Origin: Alteromonas sp. BL110
GTDB lineage: Bacteria > Pseudomonadota > Gammaproteobacteria > Enterobacterales > Alteromonadaceae
Assembly (NCBI RefSeq): GCF_003443615.1
Contig: NZ_CP031967.1
Location: forward strand, 3,162,001-3,226,000
DNA length: 64,000 nucleotides
Direction of reading: 5' to 3'
The notes under the pieces are model-generated. The model had not been told where the DNA came from, did no database searches, and saw nothing but the letters and a program-made list of their open reading frames with translations. Position numbers and translations under genes: made by a program. This document shows positions 46,755 to 56,246 of the stretch, in pieces (the stretch's first letter is position 1; each line of letters starts with the position of its first letter).

Positions 46755-48599
46755 GTGCTAAACAAAAACTCTATTTGGAAAGTACTGAGTGCACTCATTG
46801 TGGTTGCAGTGTGTGCACTTTATGCGCTTCCCAACATTTACGGTGAAGACCATGCCGTACAAATCTCAGCAGGCCGTGATGCCGTGGTGACAGATGCCAC
46901 TGTTGAACAAGTGAAAGCCGCGCTAAGTGAAAAAAACATCTCTCCTAAACGCGTTGAATTTGAAAACGAACAAATACTAGTTCGTGTTTCTGATTCAGAC
47001 ACCCAGCTCATTACGCGCGAAACATTAGAAAAAGTGCTTGGCGATGATTATTACGTTGCCATGAACCTTGCCCCGGACACGCCAGAGTGGCTTGAGGAGT
47101 TAGGTGGCACGCCAATGAAACTAGGTCTTGACCTTCGCGGTGGTGTTCACTTCTTAATGGAAGTAGACATGACGGAAGTGATTACCAAGTCTTTAGAAGA
47201 TGCAGAAAGCGGCTTTCGCACGTCACTACGTGAAGAAGGTATTCGCTATCGCGGTGTAAAGCAGATTGACGATCATATCGACATAACGTTCCGTGATGAA
47301 GATGCCCTAGATAAGGCAGAGTTCTTTTTGCGCAACCAAAGTCGCGACCTTACCTTCAACCAAGTGGATGACTTAACCCTTCGCGCTATTTTTGCTGAGA
47401 GTAAGCTTCAAGAAATACGTGACAACGCGGTTAAGCAAAACATCACTATCATTCGTAATCGTGTTAACCAGCTTGGTGTGGCTGAGCCGCTTGTGCAAAA
47501 ACAAGGCGCAGACCGTATCGTTGTTCAGCTACCTGGTATCCAAGACACTGCTCGCGCGAAAGAAATTCTTAACGCTACAGCAACACTTGAATTTCGCATG
47601 GTTGATCAGAAGAACGACATCCGTGATGCATTGAACGGCCGTGTTCCTCCTGGCTCTCAGGTGATTGAAGACCAGCAGGGCATCCCTCAGCTGCTTGAGA
47701 AGCGCATTATGCTTACAGGTAGCCATATTATTGATGCGAATAGCGGTGTCGATGAATACGGGCTTCCGAACGTAAACATATCGCTTGATTCTGAAGGCGG
47801 TAATAAGATGTCTCGCTCTACCCGTGGCAACATTGGTAAACCAATGGCTACCGTGTTTATCGAGTACAAATCTACCGGTGAGCGAAACGATGACGGTAAG
47901 CTAGTGTTTGAAAAGCATGAGCAGGTTATCTCAGTTGCCACTATTCGCGCACAACTTGGCAGCAAGTTCCAAATAACGGGTCTTGATTCACCGAAAGAAG
48001 CCCGTGATTTAGCATTGCTACTTCGCGCTGGTGCATTGATTGCGCCAATTCAAATTGTTGAAGAACGCACGGTTGGGCCAAGCTTAGGTAAAGAAAACAT
48101 TGAACTTGGTATGCAGGCTATTATGTATGGTCTGGCGGCGGTGCTTGTTTTCATGTTGATTTACTACAAAGCCTTTGGCGTGGTAGCCAACATCGCGCTT
48201 ATTACAAACCTAGTCATGATTGTAGGCATTATGTCGATGATCCCTGGGGCGACACTTACGCTACCGGGTATGGCAGGTATTGTACTAACCGTTGGTATGG
48301 CGGTAGATGCAAACGTGCTTATTTTCGAGCGTATTCGAGAAGAAATGCGCGACGGCCGAAGCCCACAGCAGGCTATTCACCAAGGTTACGACAGCGCGTT
48401 CTCCACCATCTTGGATGCAAATATTACTACATTCCTTGCTGGTCTAATTCTGTTTGCAGTGGGTACCGGCCCAATCAAAGGCTTCTCAATTACGCTAATG
48501 ATTGGTATCGCAACGTCTATGTTTACCGCTATCTTAGTTACTCGCGTTATTGTTAACGCAGTATGGGGTGGTAAACGTGTAGAGAAATTAGCGATTTAA
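46755..48599 (+). CDS. secD: protein translocase subunit SecD
   Basis: 614 residues from a GTG with AAGGA about eight bases upstream. Membrane helix 1 (8-27) is followed by [16 protein letters not shown], a large periplasmic part with [15 protein letters not shown] (~124), and five C-terminal helices (~450-605) including [17 protein letters not shown]. SecD with SecF uses the proton gradient to pull exported proteins across the membrane. This is the standard gammaproteobacterial form. Confidence 0.98.
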   Translation: MLNKNSIWKVLSALIVVAVCALYALPNIYGEDHAVQISAGRDAVVTDATVEQVKAALSEKNISPKRVEFENEQILVRVSDSDTQLITRETLEKVLGDDYYVAMNLAPDTPEWLEELGGTPMKLGLDLRGGVHFLMEVDMTEVITKSLEDAESGFRTSLREEGIRYRGVKQIDDHIDITFRDEDALDKAEFFLRNQSRDLTFNQVDDLTLRAIFAESKLQEIRDNAVKQNITIIRNRVNQLGVAEPLVQKQGADRIVVQLPGIQDTARAKEILNATATLEFRMVDQKNDIRDALNGRVPPGSQVIEDQQGIPQLLEKRIMLTGSHIIDANSGVDEYGLPNVNISLDSEGGNKMSRSTRGNIGKPMATVFIEYKSTGERNDDGKLVFEKHEQVISVATIRAQLGSKFQITGLDSPKEARDLALLLRAGALIAPIQIVEERTVGPSLGKENIELGMQAIMYGLAAVLVFMLIYYKAFGVVANIALITNLVMIVGIMSMIPGATLTLPGMAGIVLTVGMAVDANVLIFERIREEMRDGRSPQQAIHQGYDSAFSTILDANITTFLAGLILFAVGTGPIKGFSITLMIGIATSMFTAILVTRVIVNAVWGGKRVEKLAI

Positions 48600-48609
48600 G
48601 GAGTAAAAA

Positions 48610-49551
48610 ATGCAGTTATTAAAATTATCCGAAACCGTTAATTTCATGCGCCTGCGCATTCCTGCGATGGTGTTGTCGACTATTCTCATTCTCGGCTCAT
48701 TCGTTTCATTAGGCGTTAATAGCCTTAACTGGGGGCTAGACTTCACAGGCGGTACGCTTATTGAGGTTGGCTATGAAGACGCTGCTAATTTGGAAGGCAT
48801 TCGCGCCCAGCTAAACGAAGCGAATTTCGAAGATGCCATAGTACAGAATTTCGGCAGTAGCCAAGACGTACTTATCCGCATTGCTCCGCGTGATGGCGTT
48901 AAAGCCGTGACTATTGGTGAGCAGGTACTAGCTGCGCTGCGCGCTGACGGTACTGCGGTTGATATGCGTCGTATCGAGTTCGTAGGTCCTAACGTAGGTG
49001 AAGAGCTTACCGAGCAGGGCGGCCTTGCGATGCTAGTCGCACTCTTGTGTATTCTGGTTTATGTGGCGATGCGATTTGAATGGCGATTTGCTTTAGGCTC
49101 AGTTTCGGCACTAGCGCACGACGTTATTCTTACATTAGGTTTATTCTCGGTACTTCAAATCGAATTTGACCTTACTGTACTTGCAGCGGTGCTTGCGGTA
49201 ATTGGTTATTCACTTAACGATACTATCGTTGTGTGTGACCGTATTCGTGAGAACTTCCGTAAAATTCGTAAAGGTGAGCCTGTTGAGATTATCAATATCT
49301 CGCTAACGCAAACCCTAAACCGTACTATCATCACCTCATTAACCACGGTGTTGGTATTGGTTGCCTTGTTCTACAAGGGTGGTGCGCTTATTCACGGGTT
49401 TGCCACCGCGTTGTTGTTCGGTGTAGTGGTTGGTACTTACTCATCGGTGTACATAGCTAGTTCAGTGGCACTTGCATTGGGTATTAGTAAAGAAGACCTA
49501 ATGCCGCCACAAGTGGAAAAGGAAGGCGCAGACTTAGATCCTATGCCTTAG
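48610..49551 (+). CDS. secF: protein translocase subunit SecF
   Basis: 313 residues with AGGAG five to six bases before the ATG. LNWGLDFTGGTLIEVGYED (~37), six membrane helices, and GYSLNDTIVVCDRIRENFR (~198), which contains the conserved Asp/Arg region, mark SecF. It is the partner of SecD, 10 bp downstream of it. A strong terminator follows at 49573-49602. Confidence 0.98.
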   Translation: MQLLKLSETVNFMRLRIPAMVLSTILILGSFVSLGVNSLNWGLDFTGGTLIEVGYEDAANLEGIRAQLNEANFEDAIVQNFGSSQDVLIRIAPRDGVKAVTIGEQVLAALRADGTAVDMRRIEFVGPNVGEELTEQGGLAMLVALLCILVYVAMRFEWRFALGSVSALAHDVILTLGLFSVLQIEFDLTVLAAVLAVIGYSLNDTIVVCDRIRENFRKIRKGEPVEIINISLTQTLNRTIITSLTTVLVLVALFYKGGALIHGFATALLFGVVVGTYSSVYIASSVALALGISKEDLMPPQVEKEGADLDPMP

Positions 49552-49572
49552 TTTTACACGCTTGAAACATAC

Positions 49573-49602
49573 AAAAAGCCGCATCTATGATGCGGTTTTT
49601 TT
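49573..49602 (+). terminator. intrinsic terminator of the secDF operon
   Basis: CCGCATC (49579-49585) and GATGCGG (49589-49595) pair around TAT; A-rich and T-rich flanks extend the stem. It is followed by seven T on the plus strand, 21 bp after the secF stop. The A-rich left flank lets it work on the minus strand too. Confidence 0.93.
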
Positions 49603-49617
49603 ATGTCCAACTGCAAT

Positions 49618-49644
49618 AAAAAAAGGCGCCGTTAATAGCGCCTT
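49618..49644 (-). terminator. intrinsic terminator of suhB
   Basis: AAGGCGC (49623-49629) and GCGCCTT (49638-49644) form a 7-bp stem with an eight-base loop. On the minus strand it ends in seven T (49618-49624). It is 47 bp past the suhB stop. Confidence 0.88.
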
Positions 49645-49691
49645 CATTCGATAATCTAACGTGGGTTTAGCCCCAACCTGCGTAGCAAAGT

Positions 49692-50468
49692 TTACTTAAG
49701 GTGCTTAACTAGGCCTTGAACAACCTTTGCACTACCAGCAACGATTTCGCCTTTGTGAAGCGGATCGTTATTCCCTTTAAAGTCGGTAACTAGGCCGCCA
49801 GCTTCGCGAACAATAAGCTCTCCCGCGGCAATATCCCAAGACTTAATGCCACGCTCCCAGTAGCCGTCGTGACGGCCTGCAGCAACGTAAGCAAGGTCTA
49901 ACGCTGCACTACCTGCGCGGCGAATGTCACCCACTTCGTGGAAAATTTTGTTTAGGCTTAGTGCATACTCGCCAAATTGAGCTTTGTTTTTAAATGGTAG
50001 GCCTGTAGCAATAATGGTTTCAGTAAGATCACGTGGCTTAGAAGCACGGATACGATAACCGTTAAGCTGCGCGCCTTGACCACGGCTCGCGGTGAATAGT
50101 TCGCTGCGAATTGGGTCAAAAACAACCGCTTGGTCTAAGCGACCTTTGTGAAGAAGTGCTATTGAAACAGCAAAGTGAGGAATGCCTTTTACGAAATTGG
50201 TGGTGCCATCTAGCGGATCGATTATCCACTGATAATCAGTCTCTTTGCCGTGTACTTCACCAGACTCTTCACCTAAGAAGCAGTGTTCTGGGTATGATTG
50301 CTGAATTTTATAAATAATTGCTTGCTCTGCTTCTTTGTCAACTTGAGTAACGAAGTCGTTCAAGCCTTTTGACTCAGTTGCTACTTCATTATGTTTTTCA
50401 AAACCACGAACAATAACTGTTCCAGCCGCGCGCGCAGCACGCACTGCAATATTCAGCATAGGATGCAT
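49692..50468 (-). CDS. suhB: inositol-1-monophosphatase / transcription cofactor SuhB
   Basis: 258 residues. GEESGEVHG (~67), WIIDPLDGTTNFVKGIPHF (~80-98) and SWDIAAGELIVREAGG (~208) are the metal- and substrate-binding motifs of the Li+-sensitive phosphatase family. The N-terminus MHPMLNIAVRAARAAG matches SuhB. In E. coli SuhB also joins ribosomal RNA antitermination complexes. It is divergent from trmJ with a 374-bp gap. Confidence 0.96.
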   Translation of the reverse strand: MHPMLNIAVRAARAAGTVIVRGFEKHNEVATESKGLNDFVTQVDKEAEQAIIYKIQQSYPEHCFLGEESGEVHGKETDYQWIIDPLDGTTNFVKGIPHFAVSIALLHKGRLDQAVVFDPIRSELFTASRGQGAQLNGYRIRASKPRDLTETIIATGLPFKNKAQFGEYALSLNKIFHEVGDIRRAGSAALDLAYVAAGRHDGYWERGIKSWDIAAGELIVREAGGLVTDFKGNNDPLHKGEIVAGSAKVVQGLVKHLK

Positions 50469-50842
50469 AGATAAACCACCAATTGTAAAAGATCAATGAA
50501 ACTAACTAGCTGTACAAAAAATAGCTAGTTGTTTTCGAAAACGGGCGGAGTCTACCAGAATCTATGCGCGATGCAAATGAATAACGCTAAGAGAAAGTGT
50601 TAATCAACGTAAGAAACGTTCTGATGCCAAGCGTTCTTTGGCAATGGCTGTAAAAAGCCATTGGTAGGGAGTTACGCTACGCTGAAAAGACACGCGCTAG
50701 CGTTTCTAAGACGGTAGCATGGTTATTGCTGCTAATAGCCTTCTATACTGCCGCTATGGTAAACTTAAGCCAATTGAAGATTGTAGGGTGATAGGCGTTA
50801 GCGAATATCATCTTTTTATATAAGTACGTAGGTATCACAGGC
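50469..50842. other. suhB-trmJ divergent intergenic region with two hairpins
   Basis: 374 bp. AACTAGCT (50504-50511)/AGCTAGTT (50523-50530) is a perfect 8-bp inverted repeat in the suhB leader. CAATGGCT (50642-50649)/AGCCATTG (50656-50663) is a perfect 8-bp stem with a GTAAAA loop. Neither has a T-run. Both divergent promoters must lie here, but I cannot assign them. Confidence 0.5.
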
Positions 50843-51607
50843 ATGCTCGAAAATATTCGCATCATTTTGGTTAACACTTCTCACACCGGAAATATTGGCT
50901 CGACAGCCCGTGCCATGAAAACCATGGGGTTGAGCAGTCTTTATCTTGTAGACCCAGTGAATGAACCCGACGGCCAAGCAAGTGCGCTTGCCGCTGGTGC
51001 AGGCGATGTGCTGGCTAACGCAAAAATTGTAAGCACTTTAGAAGAAGCGGTTAAAGACTGTGGTTTAGTGGTAGGTACGTCAGCGCGTTCGCGCACTCAT
51101 TCATGGCCAATGCTTGGCCCGCGTGATTGCGGAGAAAAACTTGTACAGGAAGTAGCAAAGTACCCGGTAGCCCTGGTTTTCGGTCGCGAGAATAGTGGTT
51201 TGACGAATGAAGAATTGCAGCAATGTCACTTCCACATGTGTATTCCTGCTAACCCTGAATATAGCTCTCTTAACCTAGCAGCTGCAGTACAAACACTGTG
51301 TTATGAAATCCGCATGGCCTATTTAAATCGCGAAACTTACCCAAGCGTTGAAGAAGAATACCCGCTAAATGACGATTTAGAGCGTTTTTATACCCATTTG
51401 GAAACAACGCTTGAGGGCACGTCTTTTATACGTAAAAGCCACCCAGGTGTTGTAATGACTAAGCTGCGACGCTTGTTTAATCGAGCTCGTCCTGAATCTC
51501 AAGAGCTTAATATATTGCGCGGTATTTTGGCGTCTATCGATAAATCGGTGAAGAATGCTAACTTAGGCGACGAAGACCCTTCAACAGCGATAGAAGAAAA
51601 AGAGTAA
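50843..51607 (+). CDS. trmJ: tRNA (cytidine/uridine-2'-O-)-methyltransferase TrmJ
   Basis: 254 residues of the SPOUT superfamily. [19 protein letters not shown] (~7-25) and the knot region [17 protein letters not shown] (~112) with [19 protein letters not shown] (~135) are diagnostic. It uses SAM to methylate the ribose of nucleotide 32 in tRNA. It precedes cysE by 5 bp. In many gammaproteobacteria it lies directly upstream of the isc genes; here that link is interrupted after cysE. Confidence 0.95.
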   Translation: MLENIRIILVNTSHTGNIGSTARAMKTMGLSSLYLVDPVNEPDGQASALAAGAGDVLANAKIVSTLEEAVKDCGLVVGTSARSRTHSWPMLGPRDCGEKLVQEVAKYPVALVFGRENSGLTNEELQQCHFHMCIPANPEYSSLNLAAAVQTLCYEIRMAYLNRETYPSVEEEYPLNDDLERFYTHLETTLEGTSFIRKSHPGVVMTKLRRLFNRARPESQELNILRGILASIDKSVKNANLGDEDPSTAIEEKE

Positions 51608-51612
51608 ACTCT

Positions 51613-52437
51613 ATGTTCGCCCGTATTAAAGACGATGTAAAAGGTGTTTTTCATCGCGACCCTGCGGCCAGAAACACCTTTGAAGTACTCACCAATTATC
51701 CTGGCCTTCATGCAGTATGGCTACATCGAATTAGCCACAAATTGTGGAAGGCAGAATGGAAATGGTTGGCACGCAGCTTATCAACCTTTAGTCGTTGGCT
51801 TACGGGCATTGAAATTCATCCAGGGGCAACGTTGGGGCGGCGGGTATTTATCGATCACGGAATGGGTGTAGTCATCGGTGAAACCGCCGAAATAGGCAAT
51901 GATGTTACCCTATACCATGGGGTGACTCTTGGTGGTACTAGCTGGAAAGCCGGCAAGCGCCACCCAACCCTTAAAAACGGCGCAGTCGTGGGCGCGGGGG
52001 CTAAAGTGTTAGGGCCGATTACCATTGGTGAAAATGCCAAAGTAGGGTCCAATTCTGTAGTTGTTAAAGATATTCCAGACGATGCTACAGCAGTTGGCAT
52101 TCCCGGTCGTATTATCATTTCTAAGCAAAAAGAGTCGAATGCAACGGTAAATCCCCAGCGTGATAAAATTGCTCAGAAATATGGTTTTGATGCTTATGCC
52201 GTCGCGCCAGATAATCCTGACCCTGTGGCTAATGCTATGGGCATAATGCTTGAGCATATGCACCAAATGGACACCAAAGTGGAAGAGATGTGCAAGGTCA
52301 TTCAGGCATTGGGTGGCGATGTGTGTACCGATAATTTACACAACATCAGTGCTGAAGATTTCGCAGATACGGGCTTTGATTTAACAGAGACCCAAGAGCG
52401 CGAAAAAGCCCATTCTTCTTTCGACCCAGCAATTTAA
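51613..52437 (+). CDS. cysE: serine O-acetyltransferase
   Basis: 274 residues. A short helical N-terminus ([15 protein letters not shown]) leads into the hexapeptide beta-helix: [20 protein letters not shown] (~79), [38 protein letters not shown] and VGIPGRII. His residues in DHGMG and YHGVTLG are the catalytic and substrate-binding histidines. It makes O-acetylserine, the precursor of cysteine, in line with nearby iscR/iscS. A ~90-residue C-terminal extension (from about 170) is typical of the EpsC-like short form in this lineage. Confidence 0.95.
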   Translation: MFARIKDDVKGVFHRDPAARNTFEVLTNYPGLHAVWLHRISHKLWKAEWKWLARSLSTFSRWLTGIEIHPGATLGRRVFIDHGMGVVIGETAEIGNDVTLYHGVTLGGTSWKAGKRHPTLKNGAVVGAGAKVLGPITIGENAKVGSNSVVVKDIPDDATAVGIPGRIIISKQKESNATVNPQRDKIAQKYGFDAYAVAPDNPDPVANAMGIMLEHMHQMDTKVEEMCKVIQALGGDVCTDNLHNISAEDFADTGFDLTETQEREKAHSSFDPAI

Positions 52438-52606
52438 CGCCGGAATTCTTACTACTAACAAAATCTGGGTAGAAATACTTCGCGTTTTGTATAGCGTAGT
52501 TCTCAAATTGCCTAACACCGTCTATAAATGCAGATTTTTCTAGATATATTCGATATTACTAGATGCAAATATATAGCAGTGTACTTGAGTGAAAGTAAGG
52601 CTAGGT

Positions 52607-53425
52607 TCAGCGAAACCTCTGTTTTAATGCTTTTTTAAAGGTTTTACCAATTTTAATCTGTGTGTCGTTCATCATTACAAGGTGGTCGCCAGCAAGAGCT
52701 TTTGCCTGACCTAGGTTGACACCATAGGATTTGTGGATCTGAGCAAACATGCTCTCATTGTATTGGTTAACGGTATTGTTTAGAGCAGCGTTCAACAAAT
52801 CAATATGTGGCAGGCTATCCAGCAGCTGTTTAAAGGTTGAATTTGCCATCAGAATTTCATCTTTCAACCAGACTTTGACGTAATTTCCGTAGGCTTCAAA
52901 CCATTGAATATCGCGTGTAAAAACCTTTCGTTTAGTGCCGGATAAATTCAGCATTACATACGACTCAGCATTTTGCGTTGAGCGCGTATTAGACAGGGTA
53001 AGTCTTTGACTGACTTTACCGATCGCTTGTTGCAGTCTTGATAAACTCACTGGCTTTACTAAGTAGTCGGTAACGTCTAATTCAAAGGCGGTCACTGCGT
53101 GTTCTTGGTAGGCTGTGACAAACACAATTTGTGGCCGATTCGCTAATACTTTTACTAGGTCGATGCCTGTTAAGAGGGGCATTTTAATATCGAGAAAAAT
53201 CAAATCGACGACGTTTTCACTCAACCATTTTAGCGCGTCCGTGGCGTTGTATACCTGATACTTTATATCGATAGAGCGTGTCTGTTGCCCATTTGCAGTT
53301 TGGTTGTGGGCTTGAATGTGATGCACCAGTACGTCATGGGCGAGTGGCTCGTCATCGATAATAATGGCCGATATTGCTTGATTAACGACTTTAAGTGATT
53401 GGGTTGATAAATTTGACGAACTCAT
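52607..53425 (-). CDS. LytTR-family response regulator
   Basis: 272 residues from the ATG at 53425, with GGAG eight bases upstream and an ATGA overlap with the kinase stop; a longer frame from 53479 lies inside the kinase gene. Residues ~18-135 are the receiver: IIIDDEPLAHDVL, phospho-acceptor about Asp79 in LIFLDIKMPLLTGIDL, and DYLVKPVSLSRL. Residues ~165-270 are the LytTR DNA-binding domain (RDIQWFEAYGNYVKVWL, ANSTFKQLLDSL, FAQIHKSYGVNL). It should bind direct repeats ahead of target genes, most likely the divergent ABC genes. Confidence 0.92.
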   Translation of the reverse strand: MSSSNLSTQSLKVVNQAISAIIIDDEPLAHDVLVHHIQAHNQTANGQQTRSIDIKYQVYNATDALKWLSENVVDLIFLDIKMPLLTGIDLVKVLANRPQIVFVTAYQEHAVTAFELDVTDYLVKPVSLSRLQQAIGKVSQRLTLSNTRSTQNAESYVMLNLSGTKRKVFTRDIQWFEAYGNYVKVWLKDEILMANSTFKQLLDSLPHIDLLNAALNNTVNQYNESMFAQIHKSYGVNLGQAKALAGDHLVMMNDTQIKIGKTFKKALKQRFR

Positions 53426-55068
53426 AACGTGATCTCCAAAACAGTGCGCCAATCTTGAGCCGGTTGTTGCCCTGAACAATTGTGTAAAACCTTGTAAGAG
53501 TGTCTATCTGGATAAAGCATAGCGAGGCGTTGTTTGAGGTTGGTTAATCCCACACCACTGTACTGATTTTCTGTCTGCGTTAGTTCATGGTCGAGTTCAA
53601 ACGAGTTACAACATTCAAACCTGACCAATACTTCTCCTTCTTTGTGCTTTGAGGGAGTAACGGTAAGAGAGACTTCAACTTTTGCGTTACCTTGCTGTGA
53701 TTCAGCGCCGTGTTTAAACGCATTTTCAAGGATCACCAAAAACAGCAGAGGCGCAATTTCATCAGTTTGTGGTAACTTCGGCCAGTGTGATTTAATAGTT
53801 AATCTATCTCCTAATCTGACCTTTTGCAGAGCGATATAATCTTGAAGGTATTGGACTTCTTGCTCTAGCTTCACTGTTGAATTTTGACCTTCGTAGACGG
53901 TGTAGCGTAACAAGTTGGAAAGATGCATAACAAAGTCTGGAGCGTGGTCTGACTTTTTGAGAGTGAGTGCGTACAAACTGTTCATCGAGTTAAACAAAAA
54001 GTGTGGATTGACTTGTTGTTGCAATAGTTGTAACTCTGCCTGAGTTTTTTGTTCGGCTATTTCAGCATTAGTTGCGACGTCATGTTGTCGTTCAAACGCC
54101 AATATCAGCGGTGTCGTTAAAAACAAGAATAGCAACGACACCTTGTAATTATCTGAATCGAACACATCAAAATTTTCAGATGGAATAAAAGTGAAGTCAG
54201 CCGGTGTCATCGGCAAGTGAATGACGATTTGTCCCGCGACTGGCGTATATAACAGCCAAAATACAACGCTAGCAAGGACAAAATAAAAAACGCCATAACC
54301 ATTAAGAACACGCTTTATTAACACATATCGATTGGCGAGATATAGGACTCCTACCACGATAGAGATGATTGCAAATTGCCAAAAGTACGCTAAAAATGGC
54401 AATGGATTGGAGACGATTTGTACGGGGTCAAATACCAAGTTGATAGGCATATTATTCATAGGATCTTCGTGATAATGAAACGCCCCAGAAATAATAAACG
54501 CCCACGTAAATAGGCATATCACGATGACGCTATTGAGCGAGAATAAGGTGGATAGCAGCTTTCTTAGTTTTTGTGAATGAACGGTAGGAATTGATGGCGT
54601 AAGCTGCGAACGAACAGGGTTCATAAAATGCACCAGCGACCAAAGTAAAACTGCCGCAACGGTTAACCCCACAAAGTGCAGTGATAGTAAATTGAATCGA
54701 GCAAACCACTCACTGGAGACAGCGGCAATATAAACCAAGAGAGGATAAATAATAAAGCCTAGCACCAAGGAGACTAGAGTCGAAAGCATTGACCGAGAAG
54801 CGGTTGGCGGCTTTCGCAGAACGAATCCGAGAGCCAAAAACAGAGGCAAAGACTGAAGCAACAAATGAGCAATCAATAAAAAATAGTCAACAAACCTAGG
54901 TGTCGACGATAGCCACAGGTGGTCGATTCCAAAATGCTTGACAGAAATGAACCTGACGTGAGTCTCAATCAGGATTGCAGTGAATAATGGCAGCGCGAAC
55001 AGGCATTGAGAATATTGAGAAAAGCGCTTTGAGCTTGGGGCCCTAAGCATCGTTGTTAAATACTTCAT
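53422..55068 (-). CDS. LytS/YehU-type sensor histidine kinase
   Basis: 548 residues. About seven to eight N-terminal membrane helices (~20-330) form the sensor. LQQQVNPHFLFNSMNSLYAL at ~350-370 is the His_kinase motif with the phosphorylated His. VILENAFKHGAESQQGNA (~435) is the N box of the ATPase domain, and YSGVGLTNLKQRLAMLY (~500) the G box. It phosphorylates the LytTR regulator encoded by the overlapping gene. It is divergent from the ABC/M1 genes by 218 bp, suggesting it senses or controls their cargo. Confidence 0.92.
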   Translation of the reverse strand: MKYLTTMLRAPSSKRFSQYSQCLFALPLFTAILIETHVRFISVKHFGIDHLWLSSTPRFVDYFLLIAHLLLQSLPLFLALGFVLRKPPTASRSMLSTLVSLVLGFIIYPLLVYIAAVSSEWFARFNLLSLHFVGLTVAAVLLWSLVHFMNPVRSQLTPSIPTVHSQKLRKLLSTLFSLNSVIVICLFTWAFIISGAFHYHEDPMNNMPINLVFDPVQIVSNPLPFLAYFWQFAIISIVVGVLYLANRYVLIKRVLNGYGVFYFVLASVVFWLLYTPVAGQIVIHLPMTPADFTFIPSENFDVFDSDNYKVSLLFLFLTTPLILAFERQHDVATNAEIAEQKTQAELQLLQQQVNPHFLFNSMNSLYALTLKKSDHAPDFVMHLSNLLRYTVYEGQNSTVKLEQEVQYLQDYIALQKVRLGDRLTIKSHWPKLPQTDEIAPLLFLVILENAFKHGAESQQGNAKVEVSLTVTPSKHKEGEVLVRFECCNSFELDHELTQTENQYSGVGLTNLKQRLAMLYPDRHSYKVLHNCSGQQPAQDWRTVLEITL

Positions 55069-55286
55069 CCGTAACCTTTTATTAAAACATCTGCAAATTT
55101 GAGTTTACTGCTTTTGCATCATGTGCGTCCTAACGCGATGACGAAAGTAGCAATTTTTGTGACGTAAATAAATTTTATGAGTCATTTCGCCTTTCAGCAC
55201 ATGGTCTTAACTCTTTGTCATCTATGCATATTTTAACCAACTTCTAAGAGCTAATATGTAGGCATAAAGACAAGGAGGCAACGGCC
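55069..55286. promoter_or_regulatory. divergent control region of LytTR two-component and ABC genes
   Basis: 218 bp, AT-rich. It must contain both promoters and is the expected place for LytTR target repeats. TGAC/GTCA half-sites occur at about 55160-55184, but I did not find a convincing pair of LytTR direct repeats. Confidence 0.35.
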
Positions 55287-56246
55287 GTGATTCACATTTG
55301 TAATTTAACAAAAACCTACCCCGATGGAACCAAAGCGCTGAGCGGCATAAACCTTGATTTACGGGCCGGCATGGTAGGTTTGTTAGGGCCAAATGGCGCA
55401 GGAAAATCTAGCTTAATGCGTACGATCGTCGGTTTGCAAAAGGCCGATGAAGGCCAAATTAGACTACAGATAACGGATAATGAGTCATCGGCTATCGATA
55501 TTTTGGAAGCGCCTCAAGCCATTAGACAAACATTGGGTTATCTGCCTCAGTACTTTGGCGTATACCCAAATATGAGCTGTGTGGCGCTGTTACAACACAT
55601 GGCTGTGCTAAAAGGGCTGAGTAGACAACAGCAAGCGGAGCAAATTCCCAAGTTACTTGAACTGACCAATTTAAAGGCGTTTGCTAACAAATCAGTGAAT
55701 CGTTTTTCGGGCGGAATGAAACAGCGTTTTGGCATTGCTCAGGCTTTGTTGGGCGACCCCAAAGTGGTGATCATGGACGAACCGACCGCAGGTTTGGACC
55801 CAGAAGAGCGCGAGAGACTCCATGACATGCTGATCAGTATCAGTAGAGACAAGTTGATATTACTCTCAACGCACATCGTTGAAGACGTTGAAAACCTGTG
55901 TCATTACAGCGCCCTTTTGTTTAATGGTGAAATTAAAGCGTCGGGTTCGGTCGCCGATTTAGTCACAATCATGTCCGACAAAGTTTGGACTGTGCCGATG
56001 CAAGGTGAGCAAGAGCCAAGTGTAATTCAAACAGGCAACGACGTTCAGATATTGAATAAGTCGTTTCGATTTGGTGAGCCCGTGTTGCGAGTCTTCGCGG
56101 ACAGTAAACCTTGTGAATCTGCGCAATTGGTTCAGGCAACGTTACAAGATTTGTATTTTCGCACTCGTGCACAGACCGAGCGTGATTTGGGCTCTATCGA
56201 CTCTACTGCACTGCTTAATTCTGAGACGAGAGGTGTGTCGTCATGA
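55287..56246 (+). CDS. ABC transporter ATP-binding protein (ABC-2 type)
   Basis: 319 residues from a GTG with a strong AAGGAGG eight bases upstream. Walker A GPNGAGKSS (~35), Q-loop region GYLPQYFGVYPN (~83), signature RFSGGMKQRFG (~138), Walker B VVIMDEPTAGLD (~160) and switch His LLSTHIVEDVE (~192) are all present. A ~90-residue C-terminal extension follows. The GLD and GGMKQR forms mark CcmA/bacteriocin-type exporters. Its stop overlaps the permease start by 4 bases (ATGA). Confidence 0.94.
   Translation: MIHICNLTKTYPDGTKALSGINLDLRAGMVGLLGPNGAGKSSLMRTIVGLQKADEGQIRLQITDNESSAIDILEAPQAIRQTLGYLPQYFGVYPNMSCVALLQHMAVLKGLSRQQQAEQIPKLLELTNLKAFANKSVNRFSGGMKQRFGIAQALLGDPKVVIMDEPTAGLDPEERERLHDMLISISRDKLILLSTHIVEDVENLCHYSALLFNGEIKASGSVADLVTIMSDKVWTVPMQGEQEPSVIQTGNDVQILNKSFRFGEPVLRVFADSKPCESAQLVQATLQDLYFRTRAQTERDLGSIDSTALLNSETRGVSS

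Noticed and set aside
53426..53479. Longer N-terminus for the LytTR regulator
   Set aside because: It would overlap the kinase gene by 58 bases; the ATG at 53425 has an ATGA overlap and GGAG site.
55069..55286. Possible LytTR direct repeats in the kinase-ABC gap
   Set aside because: Half-sites are visible but no pair with the expected spacing and sequence, so not listed as a binding site.
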